This document shows positions 24,022 through 33,411 of a stretch of 64,000 nt of DNA, piece by piece. Each line of letters opens with the position of its first letter. Positions within the stretch are counted from its first letter, which is position 1. The position numbers and the translations under genes are program-made. The notes beneath the pieces are model-generated. The model was not told the origin of the DNA and ran no database searches. It was given only the letters and a program-made list of their open reading frames with translations. Origin of the DNA: SKLM01 sp964514285 (GTDB lineage Bacteria > Chloroflexota > Anaerolineae > B4-G1); assembly GCA_964514285.1 (NCBI GenBank), contig CAZEQC010000003.1:1-64000 (forward strand), read 5' to 3'.

Positions 24022-25494
24022 ATGGGAGACGGCGAGAACTACGAGCTCCGACTCATCTCCAAGATCATCAAGACGCAGGACCTCAACGGCGTCATCAAGT
24101 CGGGCGTCTCCCCCAGCACGATGGCCAACCCCATCGCGCAGATGATGCTCCAAGACATCATCAACTACTTCCACAACCGGGAGCACTACGGCCGAGTGCC
24201 GCAGCCCGCGTGGATGAAGAAGCGCTACCCGGGCTCCTACCACGAGATGGAGGTCAAGGAGACCATCGGTGAGCTCTGCGCAGCCATCCGAACGGCAGCG
24301 ATGGAGCGAGAGGTTCTCGAAGCCTCGATGAACATCACCGAGATGATGTCGGCCGGGGCCGATCCAAGGAACGCCCTCGAAGAGATGAGGAAGGCCGTCC
24401 TTCACATCGGGAGGATGACCCCCAAGTCTACCGACAGGGTCCTGTCTGAAGATGCTGACGACATCATCGCTCGTGCTGAACGCCGCCGCCACTCGGACAA
24501 GATTCTGGGCATCCCCTTTCCATGGGAAGAACTCAACAACCTGACCCAAGGCATCCAGAGCGAGGACTTCATCGTCCTGTTCGGGAGGCCGAAGTCCATG
24601 AAGTCGTGGGTGGCGGGCAAGATGAGCTCGCACGCCTACCTCCACGGCAACTGCCGCGTGCTGGTCTACTCCTGCGAGATGAGCACGGAGCTCTTCGAGG
24701 ACCGTGTCGCGTGCACGATCCACGACCTGAACTACGAATGGCTCAAGCAGGGGACGCTGAGCGACCTTGACTGGCTGATGTACAGGGAGTCCCTCCACGC
24801 TCTGAAGGAGGACGAGCTCGCCGACGCCGTCAACGGCAGGCATCGGTCGATCAAGTTCTGCTCGGCCTTCGACGACCCCACTGGGGGTGGTGTAGCCCAC
24901 CTGCTGTCCAAGGCCGAAGAGCTCGACCCGGACATCATCGTCGTGGACTCCTTCTACAAGATGAAGGACGACAGGTCGGGCAAGCGGTCGGTGAAGTGGG
25001 ACGTCCAGTACAACATAGTGCAGGACCTCAAGGGAGTCACCCAGCTCCTACACATCCCAGTCATAGGGGTGACGCAGAGGCATCGAGCGAAGAAGGAGGA
25101 GTCGGACGACGAAGAAGACTTGGGCGACATCGCCTACGCCGACGCTGTTGGGCAAGAGGCGGACGCGATCTACCGCATCAAGAAGGAGGGAACGCTAGCG
25201 GACAACGTCACGACCCAGCTTCGAGTCAGCATGGCCGGCTCGAGAGAGACCAGAGTGGGCGGCTTCCTACTGCACGTGATTCCCTCGACGAGCTGGCGGC
25301 TAGCGAACTGGATCGACGAGCGGGGTAAGGTCGTCGACGACCCGACCGTCCAGCAGAAGAGAGAGCCCTCCAAGCGCGGGCTCGGGAGGGGAGGAAAGCC
25401 GAAAGAGCGGGAGCCAGGCTCGAAGGCGAAGGTCACCGGCGGAAAACTGCCTGCGGGGGCTGGCGATGACCTGAACCTGGGGAAGAAGCGATGA
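24022..25494 (+). CDS. DnaB-like replicative DNA helicase (490 aa)
   Basis: An N-terminal helical domain (1-140) is followed by a RecA-fold core. The P-loop reads GRPKSMKS (188-195), corresponding to DnaB GRPSMGKT but without the usual glycine before lysine. Walker B is DIIVVDSFYK (about 305) and the motif IPVIGVTQRHR follows. The C-terminal 55 residues are basic and disordered. It unwinds DNA at the phage fork and probably works with the primase encoded four bases downstream (ATGA overlap). Placement, core motifs and length agree with DnaB-family phage helicases. Confidence 0.85.
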   Translation: MGDGENYELRLISKIIKTQDLNGVIKSGVSPSTMANPIAQMMLQDIINYFHNREHYGRVPQPAWMKKRYPGSYHEMEVKETIGELCAAIRTAAMEREVLEASMNITEMMSAGADPRNALEEMRKAVLHIGRMTPKSTDRVLSEDADDIIARAERRRHSDKILGIPFPWEELNNLTQGIQSEDFIVLFGRPKSMKSWVAGKMSSHAYLHGNCRVLVYSCEMSTELFEDRVACTIHDLNYEWLKQGTLSDLDWLMYRESLHALKEDELADAVNGRHRSIKFCSAFDDPTGGGVAHLLSKAEELDPDIIVVDSFYKMKDDRSGKRSVKWDVQYNIVQDLKGVTQLLHIPVIGVTQRHRAKKEESDDEEDLGDIAYADAVGQEADAIYRIKKEGTLADNVTTQLRVSMAGSRETRVGGFLLHVIPSTSWRLANWIDERGKVVDDPTVQQKREPSKRGLGRGGKPKEREPGSKAKVTGGKLPAGAGDDLNLGKKR

Positions 25495-26561
25495 GTGACT
25501 ACGGCCCCATCGTGGACCTGCTGGAGCCCTACCTCAACAAGGTGAAGCCCAGCGGTCAGGACAACATCATGTCCCTATGCCCGCTGCCGGGGCACGACGA
25601 ACACAAGGCGAGCTTCGCGATCAACACCGCGAACGGTCTGTGGATGTGCCACGGCTGCGGGCGTAGCGGCGGGCTGGTCACGCTGTTACGCGCGCTCGGT
25701 GTCTCGCCGAAGAACATCGACGGGATGATCGAGCCGATTCGGCAATATCTGCACAAGCACCAACGAAAGGAGAAGAGGAGGAGAGAGAACCGTCTTCGGA
25801 GCAACCCTCTCGAGGGCGAGAGGCTGCTGCCCGAAGAGCTGCTCGGCATCTACAACTGGAAGCCTCTGGACCTCGTGGAACAGGGGTTCGAGCCGAAGCT
25901 CCTACGAGAGCTCAACATCGGCTACGACAGGGCGAAGGACCGCATCATCTACCCGCTCCGAGACACCTACGGCAACCTGCTGGGTGTCGCTGGGCGGGCA
26001 ACCATCCCTGGAGATCAACCGCGCTACAAGGTCTACACGGGCGGCAAGCGTGGCCAGGATGGGGAGTGGGTGCCAGGAGACTTCGGTCCCGAGTTCGACG
26101 AGCAGTTCCACAACTACAGCCTCGACAGCCACAACCACCTGTGGAATGGGCACCGCGTCTACGCCAGTTCGGTGCTCAGCGGGAAGCCGCAGCCCCTCTT
26201 CATCGTGGAGGGGTTCAAAGCGTGCATCTGGCTCATCCAGCACGGCTGGCCGAACACGGTCGCGCTGATGGGCTCCTACCTGACTCGGGCACAGTACGAC
26301 CTGCTATGCCTGATGGTGAACGGGCCAGTGATCCTCTTCCTCGACAACGATGAGGCGGGGAGGAAGGCCACAAGAAGGATCGGGAAGTGGCTCACCCGAT
26401 CGATGAGAGTGGAGGTCTGCTCCTACTACCCAAGGTGGGCAGAGGAACCAGACGCCCTGAACATGGCCGGCCTCACGGAGACGATCGAGGCCAGAGAAAG
26501 GTATGCGTCATGGGAATGGCACAGACGTCAGGAAGAGCGGCTCGTATCGGCCGTAATCTGA
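25491..26561 (+). CDS. DNA primase, DnaG-like (356 aa)
   Basis: The zinc-binding domain is C30-P-L-P-G-H35...C53-H-G-C56, and TOPRIM motifs are FIVEGFKACIWL (the catalytic Glu) and ILFLDNDEAGRKA (Asp-x-Asp). Between them lies the RNA polymerase domain of the DnaG fold, with GVAGRATIPG. It makes RNA primers for lagging-strand synthesis and probably acts with the adjacent DnaB-like helicase. It is shorter than bacterial DnaG because the C-terminal helicase-binding domain is missing, which is common in phages. The end overlaps the next gene by about 50 bp. Confidence 0.9.
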   Translation: MSDYGPIVDLLEPYLNKVKPSGQDNIMSLCPLPGHDEHKASFAINTANGLWMCHGCGRSGGLVTLLRALGVSPKNIDGMIEPIRQYLHKHQRKEKRRRENRLRSNPLEGERLLPEELLGIYNWKPLDLVEQGFEPKLLRELNIGYDRAKDRIIYPLRDTYGNLLGVAGRATIPGDQPRYKVYTGGKRGQDGEWVPGDFGPEFDEQFHNYSLDSHNHLWNGHRVYASSVLSGKPQPLFIVEGFKACIWLIQHGWPNTVALMGSYLTRAQYDLLCLMVNGPVILFLDNDEAGRKATRRIGKWLTRSMRVEVCSYYPRWAEEPDALNMAGLTETIEARERYASWEWHRRQEERLVSAVI

Positions 26562-27589
26562 AGAACAGCGGCAGGAACAAGCGGCGGGGCGGCGGCGGCA
26601 GCTTCGGCGCCAGGTACAAGCCCCCGAAGGCCGGAGAGCGGCTCACGCCCATCCTCCTCTTCCGGGGCCGCTACACCATCAAGCTGGGGCAGCCCGACGG
26701 GTCCGTGCGCGAAGACGTGCTGGACTACGACATCCGCTGCGAGCACTTCTCGAAGTCCGCCATGACGGGCCTGACCTGCACGGCCGGGCTCGTCGAGGAC
26801 AAGGATGGGTACATCATCGAGGGCAACAACCCCTGCGTGCCCTGCCACGAGTACCGCGAGAACGGCACCAAGGGCATGAACGCCCGCAAGATCCACATCA
26901 TCAACGGCGTCCTGCTCGCGGACTTCCACCTCGTCGACTCCGATAGGGAGGTCAAGGGCAAGCCCGGAGAGTTCTACAAGGACTACGTCGAGTGCCTCGG
27001 CCGACGCTGCACGCACTGCAAGCAGGGCGTCGAGAAGCGGTTCGGCAGGGCCGTCTACATGCCGCTGGGGAACAACTTCATCCAGCAGCTCGCCGACTTC
27101 GACCTCATCACGCTCGCCTCGGAGTGCCTCTGCGGCGGCACCCTCGAGCCGGTCGGCTACGTCTGCCCGCACTGCGACATGGAGTTTGTCGACCTCGAAA
27201 CCGCCGGCGTGACCAACGAGGAGCTCCAGCAGCTCAGGGAGCGCGAGTTCCGCTGCAAGCACTGCGGCGAGACCAACTTCATGGAGGAGGTCTCAGTCTG
27301 CAACCAGTGCGACAACCCCCGGCCGCTCACGATGTGGAACACCGTCATGGAGCTCTACCGCTCCGGTGAGGGCGTCAATACCTCCCTCCAGATCAAGAAG
27401 TACCGCCCGGTCACCGAGCAGGAGCTCGAGTCCGTCAAGGAGCTGATGGTTCCGGCAGACACGGACAAGATCTACCGGCACCTGACGCCCGCCGAGCAGG
27501 CGAAGAAGTTCAAGATGGACCTCCCGCCCGGCTTCGATGCGGGCGGCGGTGAGGGCGGCGGCAAGGGCAGCACTCGCTGGGACGACTGA
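26510..27589 (+). CDS. Zinc-ribbon-rich protein, candidate single-stranded DNA-binding protein (359 aa)
   Basis: I start at 26510 (MGMAQTSGRAARIG), the first ATG with AAAGG upstream. The N-terminus is Arg/Gly-rich. Cysteines occur in clusters: C77-x12-C90 with C109-P-C112, C162-x4-C167-x2-C170, C206-x-C208 with C219-x2-C222, and C249-x2-C252 with C264-x2-C267. These look like about four zinc sites. The C-terminus is Gly-rich and ends STRWDD, resembling the acidic tips of SSB proteins that bind partners. It sits between primase and DNA polymerase, where phages often encode their SSB. No SSB gene is otherwise seen. The function is inferred. Confidence 0.65.
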   Translation: MGMAQTSGRAARIGRNLKNSGRNKRRGGGGSFGARYKPPKAGERLTPILLFRGRYTIKLGQPDGSVREDVLDYDIRCEHFSKSAMTGLTCTAGLVEDKDGYIIEGNNPCVPCHEYRENGTKGMNARKIHIINGVLLADFHLVDSDREVKGKPGEFYKDYVECLGRRCTHCKQGVEKRFGRAVYMPLGNNFIQQLADFDLITLASECLCGGTLEPVGYVCPHCDMEFVDLETAGVTNEELQQLREREFRCKHCGETNFMEEVSVCNQCDNPRPLTMWNTVMELYRSGEGVNTSLQIKKYRPVTEQELESVKELMVPADTDKIYRHLTPAEQAKKFKMDLPPGFDAGGGEGGGKGSTRWDD

Positions 27590-27605
27590 TCCTCGGCACA
27601 CAACG

Positions 27606-27638
27606 GGGGCCCTCGCTTCGGCGGGGGCCCCATCTTTC
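27606..27638 (+). terminator. Rho-independent terminator before the DNA polymerase gene
   Basis: An 11-bp stem (GGGGCCCTCGC with GCGGGGGCCCC, one G-T pair) closed by a TTCG tetraloop is followed by ATCTTTC. It lies between the SSB candidate and the polymerase ATG, so it may be partial and set expression levels. Confidence 0.75.
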
Positions 27639-27647
27639 GGAGGGAGA

Positions 27648-29743
27648 ATGCACTTTGGGTGGAGCCTAGACAGGCCTGACCCTGTCAGCATCAAGACACC
27701 GGATGAGATCCAGTGGCTCCGCAACAAGCTGGAGGACCACGACCTACTAGCTATCGACACAGAGACGACGGGACTGGATATCGCCCGAGACATCGTCATC
27801 TTCTGGTCGCTCTCCACAGGGGACGACCGGTACTTCCTCGAGCGAGATTCGCTTGAGCACTTCCGAGACGTCCTCGAGGACCCGCGCAGGACTTGGATCG
27901 GCTCTCAGACCAAGTACGACGCCAACATCCTCGCCAACAGCGGATTCGAGCTCGGCGGCGGCCTGATCGACACCCTGGTCATGGACCGTCTCGTTGACCC
28001 CGGCCGGCCGCACGGCCTGAAGGAGGCTTACGAGCGAGAGTTCGGTGAGCGCATGATGACCTTCGGCGAGACCTTCTACCCGAAGAACTCCAGCGGCAAG
28101 CCGCGCAAGCCGCCGAAGAAGAGCATGCACCAGATCCTCCTCGAGGCCTACGAGCGCGACCCCGTCACGGTCAGCGACTACGCCTCTCTGGACGCCTGGT
28201 CGGTCTACCGCCTGTACGAGCGGCTCCGAGAGCAGCTCGAGCAGGTGCACACGTGGTACGGCTACTCGCTGTTCGACGTGTTCACCCGGTTCGAGATGCC
28301 CTTCACCCGCGTCCTCTACGACATGGAGCGGCGCGGAGTCCTGCTGGACTTGGACTACCTCACCAAGATCGAGCCGACGGTCGTGGCGAAGATGCAGGAG
28401 GTCGGCAGCCAGCTCAACCAGATCGCGGGCTTCTTGGTCAACCCGAACTCTACCCCACAGCTCCAGAGGCTGTTCTTCGAGAACCTGGGCCTCGACCCCA
28501 TCGAGAAGACCAAGAGCGGCGCTCCCTCCACGTCCAAACCCGTGCTGAAGCACTTCGCCGCTGAAGGCGTCGAGGCGGCGAGACTGGTACTCGAGTACCG
28601 CGGGCTGGGCAAGCTGCTAGGCACCTACGTCCGTGGCCTCACCAACAGGGCCGACGACAACGGCCGTGTCCACACCACGTTCAACCAGCACGTCGCCGAC
28701 ACTGGTCGGCTGTCGAGCTCGGACCCGAACCTNNNNNNNNNNNNNNNNNNNNNNNNNNNNNNNNNNNNNNNNNNNNNNNNNNNNNNNNNNNNNNNNNNNN
28801 NNNNNNNNNNNNNNNNNNNNNNNNNNNNNNNNCCGGCTCAGCCCTCTTCGACATCCGCAAGTCGTTCATCCCGACGCCGGGCTACACGATGCTGGTGGCG
28901 GACTACGACCAGCTCGAGATGTACATCACGGGGCACTACTCTGGTGCGCCGGGCCTCGTGCAGGCTGCCTGGGACGGTAAGGACATCCACACGGCCAACG
29001 TGGAGCTCGTCTACGGCGAGCCCTACGACGATGTCGTGGCCGCGAAGAAGGCCAAGGAGAGAACGGACCACCAGGAGTACCTCGCCGAGCTCAGGCAGGC
29101 GGTCAAGAGCGTCGGCTTCGGCCTCATCTACGGCAAAGCCGCACGCTCTCTGGGCGTCCAGCTCGGCTACGAAGCCGAGTTCCGCCAGCAGTACCCCCAA
29201 CTAGCAGACCGGGCCATCAGCAAGATGGCGACCGAACGTGCCCAGGGAGTCATCGACGACTTCTTCAGCGGGCTGCCTGAGGTCCAGGACTTCATCCATG
29301 GCACCCAGCGGGATGTCTCCGACACGAAGTACACCGAGACCATGCTCGGTCGCCGCCGGTGGTTCTGGGACATCATGAACTGGGACGACCAGATGGCGCA
29401 CAGCCTCGCCGCCGAGAAGAAGGGGCGGAAGCTCTGCTGGTGTGCTCAGTGCAAGCTGTCTCGTGACGAAGATCGTGCTGCGGTCAACCATCGCATCCAG
29501 GGCACGGCCGCTGACATCACCATGCTCGGCATGATCAAGTGCCATCAGGACCGACGGCTCAAGGAGCTCGGCGTCCACATGCTGCTCCAGGTCCACGACG
29601 AGCTCGTCTTCGAGATTCCGAACGAGAGCGTGGAGGAGGCAGCGCCAATCATCCAGTACCACATGGAGCACCCAGGGCTCAGCCTGAAGGTGCCTCTTCG
29701 GGCGCCACCGGGCACAGGGAACAACTGGCAGGAAGCGAAGTGA
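27648..29743 (+). CDS. Family A DNA polymerase with 3'-5' exonuclease (about 665 aa, interrupted by an assembly gap)
   Basis: The start ATG follows GGAGGG. Exonuclease motifs are AIDTETTGLD (35-44), QTKYDANIL, and SDYASLDAW. Polymerase sequence reaches ADTGRLSSSDPNL, the start of the QNIP region, where 100 N begin at 28733. After the gap the frame resumes one base off: motif A VADYDQLEMYI, motif B RQAVKSVGFGLIYG, motif C QVHDELVFE. The frame change is an artefact of the placeholder length: the real gap should be about 2 modulo 3 bases, perhaps 20. It is the main replicative polymerase. It has Phe at the dNTP-selecting position of motif B, and lacks the usual Arg after motif A Glu. Confidence 0.92.
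28733..28832. other. Assembly gap (100 N)
   Basis: Exactly 100 N replace sequence within the polymerase gene. The run is a scaffolding placeholder. The flanking codons imply only a handful of missing residues if no insertion is present. Confidence 0.98.
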
Positions 29744-30186
29744 GGCTCAAGGGTGTAGCACTCGGGGTAGTCGAGGAGCTTCGCCGGCGAGACATCGAGG
29801 TGAGCTACGATGTCGCCAAGCTGATTCTCGAGCTCGCCCTCGAGATCATCAAGCAGGAGACCTCGAAAGGAGGGACCGTCTGGCTCGACAACTTCATCAA
29901 GTTCCAGCCGAAGTTCGAGAAGTACAGCACCGGCTGGTCCGGCTGGAAGATTCGAATGCGCCGAAGCCCCGACTGGAGGCAGCGGTGCAGATTCACGAGA
30001 GGAGAGACCCCCATGAAGGAGAAGTACGCCTACGAGAAGGAGCAGGAAGACCCGAGGGTCAAGACGGCTTCGGAGAAAGGGCGGTGCCCGAAGTGCGGAG
30101 CCGAGGTGCGGGGCAATCCGCCGGTGTGCCCGAACCACGGGTCCGAGCCATTCGAGAGGAGGGAGGATGGCGAAGGCCAAGGCTGA
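29740..30186 (+). CDS. Small protein with HU-like helix-strand region and C-terminal zinc ribbon (148 aa)
   Basis: The GTG at 29740 overlaps the polymerase stop. Residues 23-60 (SYDVAKLILELALEIIKQET, then GGTVWLDNFIKFQPKF) loosely resemble the helices and beta-hairpin base of HU/IHF proteins. The C-terminus has C116-x2-C119...C130-x2-H133. An internal ATG at 30013 has GAGGAG upstream, so the ribbon part could also be made as a separate 57-residue protein. The end overlaps the recombinase by 20 bp. A nucleoid-associated role is inferred, with low confidence. Confidence 0.55.
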   Translation: MRLKGVALGVVEELRRRDIEVSYDVAKLILELALEIIKQETSKGGTVWLDNFIKFQPKFEKYSTGWSGWKIRMRRSPDWRQRCRFTRGETPMKEKYAYEKEQEDPRVKTASEKGRCPKCGAEVRGNPPVCPNHGSEPFERREDGEGQG

Positions 30187-31450
30187 CAAGAAGCCGACGA
30201 AGCGCCGGAGGAAGAGCAAGGCCGACCTCTTCAAGGGCCGACCAGCCATCTTCGCCGAAGATGAGGACATCCCGACGGACATCGACGAGCTCGCCACGGA
30301 GATCAACAAGCGCATCAACGAGGGGCGCAAGATCAAGCGGTCGACCGTCCGACGAGCCGACGAGACGGGTAACCCCTTCACCCTTCGGCGGCCAACCGGC
30401 CTGGCCTCGCTCGACATCGGCACCGGAGGCGGTCTCCCAGCCGGCGGCGTCACGCAGATCGATGGGGAGACTGGTGTCGGCAAGGATGCCCTGTGCAACC
30501 TGACCGTCGCCATGAACCAGGGCATCTACGGCGAGCTGTCCCGCGTCTTCTGGTGCCAGCTCGAGCTCCCCTACGACAAGAGCCACGGCCGTCGGCAGGG
30601 GGTCGCCGTCCCTTCCTCGCCGCTCGACATACAGTTCGAGAACGCCAAGCGTGAAGCAGAGGGCGCCGAGCCAATGACCAAGGATGAGATCACCCGAGCA
30701 CAGTTCTCCATTGGGCAGTTCGCCCTGGCAGATGCGGGCCCCACCGAAAACAGGCTCCAGGCCGTGCTGGACGTCGTCCACTCCAACATCTGCCAGCTCG
30801 TGGTAGTCGACTCGCTGGCCGCCGCCACCAGCCACTACCGCATCGAGACCCCGCTGGAGAACGAGACGGCCCAGGCTGTCAACGCCAAGATGCTGACCGA
30901 CTGGCAGCACATCCTCTGGCACAACTTCCTCAACCCCCTGCGCGGCGTGCTCAACCTCACCACGATGGTCGTCACCAACCAGGTGCGAGCCAACATGAAC
31001 CGCATCTCGAGGCGGTCGCCGGCGACGAAGGAGCAGAGCCCCCACTCCATCAAGCACGCCAAGCTCCTCGACATCACCCTGAAGCCCGGCGAGTACATCA
31101 ACCGGGACGGCCAGCAGGTCGGCAAGGTCGTGAAGTGGCGCATCACCAAGGGCAAAGCCGGCGTCCATGAGGGGGCCAGCGGCGAGGTGAAGTACTACTA
31201 CGCGACGGGCTTCGACCGGGTCGACGACCTGGCCAACGTGATGATGGACTTCGACATGATCCTCCACGCTCCGAAGGCCAAGACGTGCGACATCATCGAC
31301 AACAACGGTGAAGTCGTCGTAGAGAAGTGCCGGTGGGGCAGCCGAGGCTCTGGGGTCAGGGACGCGCTCTACGCCGACCCGGACCTCTTCGAGAAGATGT
31401 ACTACGCCTGTCTCCAGAACGCGGGGGTGTCATGCCTGCACAAGCTGTAG
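30167..31450 (+). CDS. RecA/UvsX-like recombinase (427 aa)
   Basis: The Lys/Arg-rich N-terminus is followed by GLASLDIGTGGGLPAGGVTQI and a P-loop GETGVGKD (100-107), with Asp where Thr or Ser normally binds magnesium. Walker B is LVVVDSLAAA (211-220), and MVVTNQVRANMN (267-278) corresponds to the RecA loop 2 region. The C-terminal part (from 300) holds the remaining core strands. It would promote strand exchange for recombination-dependent replication, together with the SF2 helicase and resolvases. The Asp substitution is unusual and needs verification. Confidence 0.82.
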   Translation: MAKAKADKKPTKRRRKSKADLFKGRPAIFAEDEDIPTDIDELATEINKRINEGRKIKRSTVRRADETGNPFTLRRPTGLASLDIGTGGGLPAGGVTQIDGETGVGKDALCNLTVAMNQGIYGELSRVFWCQLELPYDKSHGRRQGVAVPSSPLDIQFENAKREAEGAEPMTKDEITRAQFSIGQFALADAGPTENRLQAVLDVVHSNICQLVVVDSLAAATSHYRIETPLENETAQAVNAKMLTDWQHILWHNFLNPLRGVLNLTTMVVTNQVRANMNRISRRSPATKEQSPHSIKHAKLLDITLKPGEYINRDGQQVGKVVKWRITKGKAGVHEGASGEVKYYYATGFDRVDDLANVMMDFDMILHAPKAKTCDIIDNNGEVVVEKCRWGSRGSGVRDALYADPDLFEKMYYACLQNAGVSCLHKL

Positions 31451-31962
31451 CTCGCCTCTTCGTCGAGGACGACATCTGCCCCGAGTGCCGGTCGATCTGC
31501 GACCTGTTTCATCTGGTGCTGCTGGTCCGAGACCGGGAGGGGGAGGAGCGCCATGAGGCGTGGGAGGGGTGCATCGACTGCCTCAGGCAAGAGCACCCCG
31601 AGCTGGTAGAGAAGATCGGGGTCCGGGACGTCATCGACGTACCGACCCAGTCGAGCAGGCGGCGCCAGAACAAGACGGCCCGCAGAAGGGAGGACCGTGC
31701 GGCAGACGATATCGGGGGGAGGCGGGTAGCGGGCTCCGGCTCCCAGGAGTGTAAAGGGGACGCCCGCAACGACTGCTGGATGGTGGAGGACAAGCACACG
31801 ACGGGCAAGAGCTACACGCTCACCCCGACCGTGCTCTCCAAGGCCATCGGGCAGGCCAGCAAGACGGGAAGGAACGCGGTGATAAGGGTGGGCCTGGCTG
31901 ATGGTACCGAGCTAGCTGTCTGTCGATGGTCCGACTTCGCCGAGGAGGTGATCAGTGACTAA
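31432..31962 (+). CDS. Possible PD-(D/E)XK Holliday-junction resolvase or nuclease with zinc ribbon (176 aa)
   Basis: I start at 31432 (MPAQAVARLFVED) as it overlaps the end of the recombinase by 19 bp. The N-terminus holds a ribbon of C16-P-E-C19, C23 and C47-x2-C50. From about 94, GGRRVAGSGSQECKGDARND and MVEDKHTTGKSYTL give G-D110...E119-x-K121, the catalytic pattern of PD-(D/E)XK enzymes such as archaeal-type Hjc resolvases. It is followed by the Cas4-like nuclease. The nuclease assignment is by motif only. Confidence 0.6.
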   Translation: MPAQAVARLFVEDDICPECRSICDLFHLVLLVRDREGEERHEAWEGCIDCLRQEHPELVEKIGVRDVIDVPTQSSRRRQNKTARRREDRAADDIGGRRVAGSGSQECKGDARNDCWMVEDKHTTGKSYTLTPTVLSKAIGQASKTGRNAVIRVGLADGTELAVCRWSDFAEEVISD

Positions 31963-32794
31963 GACAGCAACACTCCACTCCCACGAGGACCTCGTGGCCC
32001 AGCCAGAGCTCGCGAAGAAGTTGAAGGAGGAGTGGAACATCGTAGAAGAGATCGACGACTGGGTCGGGCGGCTCCGCAACAACCCTGTGCCGTGGACGAC
32101 GACCATCGAGTGGGGCAAGCCCCGCCGCAAAGGCGTCTTCCACCCCTCGTCCATCAACAAGCCCTGCGACATGTACCTCTATCTCGAGCTCCTCGCAGCA
32201 CACGAGTTCGAGAAGATGAACGCGACGACGCTCCAGATCTTCGACACGGGGACGGTCATCCACGAGCAGCTCCAGTACTACTTCCACACCCGTGCTCTGT
32301 CGGAGGGCTACGAGTACATCGACGAGGTGCCCGTGTCTGAGGGCAGCGAGCTCGCCGCCAAGCTGCGGATGGGCGGGCACTGCGATGGGTTCATGGAGCG
32401 GGTGCTCAAGCTCCGAGACCTGAACCTCGATCTTCGCTGCCTGTTCGAGTTCAAGACGATCAAGACAGAGCTCTTCGCCAAGCTGCGGACCAAGCCCGAC
32501 ATCGGCTACGTCCGACAGGTTCACTCCTACATGGCTGCGACGGGCGTCCCTCTGACGATCATCCTGTACTACAACAAGAACAACAGCTTGAAGAAGGCGT
32601 TCTTCGTCTTCTTCGACCCAGAGGTCTGGCAGCCCATCCAGGAGCGCCTGGAGCGGCTGACCCGACTCGCCGACGACTTCGAGCTCCCGGAACGCAACGT
32701 CGGGAAGAGCTGCGTCTACTGCAAGTTCTTCAAGGAGTGCGAGCCGCCGATCTCAAAGTCACGGCAAGGGAAGGGGTCGCCGAAGTTCCAATGA
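31955..32794 (+). CDS. Cas4/RecB-like PD-(D/E)XK nuclease with Fe-S cluster cysteines (279 aa)
   Basis: The N-terminal Cys71 and C-terminal C253-x2-C256-x5-C262 give the four cysteines of a [4Fe-4S] cluster as in Cas4 and AddB. Catalytic positions are His104 (GTVIHE), Asp144 (GHCDGF), and Glu165-x-Lys167 (FEFKT), with QVHSYM (189-194) as the QxxxY motif. Such enzymes process DNA ends. No cas1/cas2 or CRISPR array is present, so a recombination role in the phage cassette is more likely than adaptation. It begins 8 bp inside the previous gene. Confidence 0.85.
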   Translation: MTKTATLHSHEDLVAQPELAKKLKEEWNIVEEIDDWVGRLRNNPVPWTTTIEWGKPRRKGVFHPSSINKPCDMYLYLELLAAHEFEKMNATTLQIFDTGTVIHEQLQYYFHTRALSEGYEYIDEVPVSEGSELAAKLRMGGHCDGFMERVLKLRDLNLDLRCLFEFKTIKTELFAKLRTKPDIGYVRQVHSYMAATGVPLTIILYYNKNNSLKKAFFVFFDPEVWQPIQERLERLTRLADDFELPERNVGKSCVYCKFFKECEPPISKSRQGKGSPKFQ

Positions 32795-33411
32795 ACCAGA
32801 GAGACAAGACGATGGGGCGGCAAGCTGCGCCGCCTGGGATTGGGGAGGTGCTCACCGACATCGACGAGCAGGTGGTCAAGTACGCGAATGTCCCGAAGCG
32901 CGCCAACGCCATCCTCAAGAAGCTGGGTGTGCCTGCTCCGAGGAGGCCTGACATGGACGAGATGCCCATGTTGGAGGGTCCAGTCAGTGAGATGACGGAC
33001 GCCGATTTGGGGGACACGCAAGGAGCCTTCGCGGTCTGGGAGTCCTACCTCAGCCGCATCACGTCGGACGCGGAGTCACAAGTCGATGTCCGCAAGGCCA
33101 TGCGCGACTACCTGCTGTCTGAGCTCAAGAAGAACGCGACTGGGCCGCAGACTGGTAGGGCCGACAAGGCCAAGACCGACCCCCGCTACGTCGATGCCGA
33201 CGCCGAGTTCCTCGTCGCCAAGAAGGTGCTGAACGAGGTCAAGGCCGCCCTCAGCGGGCAGGAGACCCAGCGGAAGGTGTGCTCGAGGTATGTCGAGATC
33301 CGCAGGATGGAGTTCGAGTCCCACACCAGGACGCACAACGTCCAGAACATGCGGCACGAACGGCGCGGGGCCCCGAGATTCCGGCGGACCCCAGAGAAGG
33401 AAGGGGACTGA
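32791..33411 (+). CDS. Hypothetical protein between two nuclease genes (206 aa)
   Basis: The ATG at 32791 overlaps the previous TGA (ATGA), which favours it over an upstream start at 32737. The protein is soluble, helical and charged, with a long acidic middle and a basic C-terminal helix (ETQRKVCSRYVEIRRMEF). No family is recognised. Tight spacing with the nucleases suggests a recombination accessory. Confidence 0.65.
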   Translation: MNQRDKTMGRQAAPPGIGEVLTDIDEQVVKYANVPKRANAILKKLGVPAPRRPDMDEMPMLEGPVSEMTDADLGDTQGAFAVWESYLSRITSDAESQVDVRKAMRDYLLSELKKNATGPQTGRADKAKTDPRYVDADAEFLVAKKVLNEVKAALSGQETQRKVCSRYVEIRRMEFESHTRTHNVQNMRHERRGAPRFRRTPEKEGD

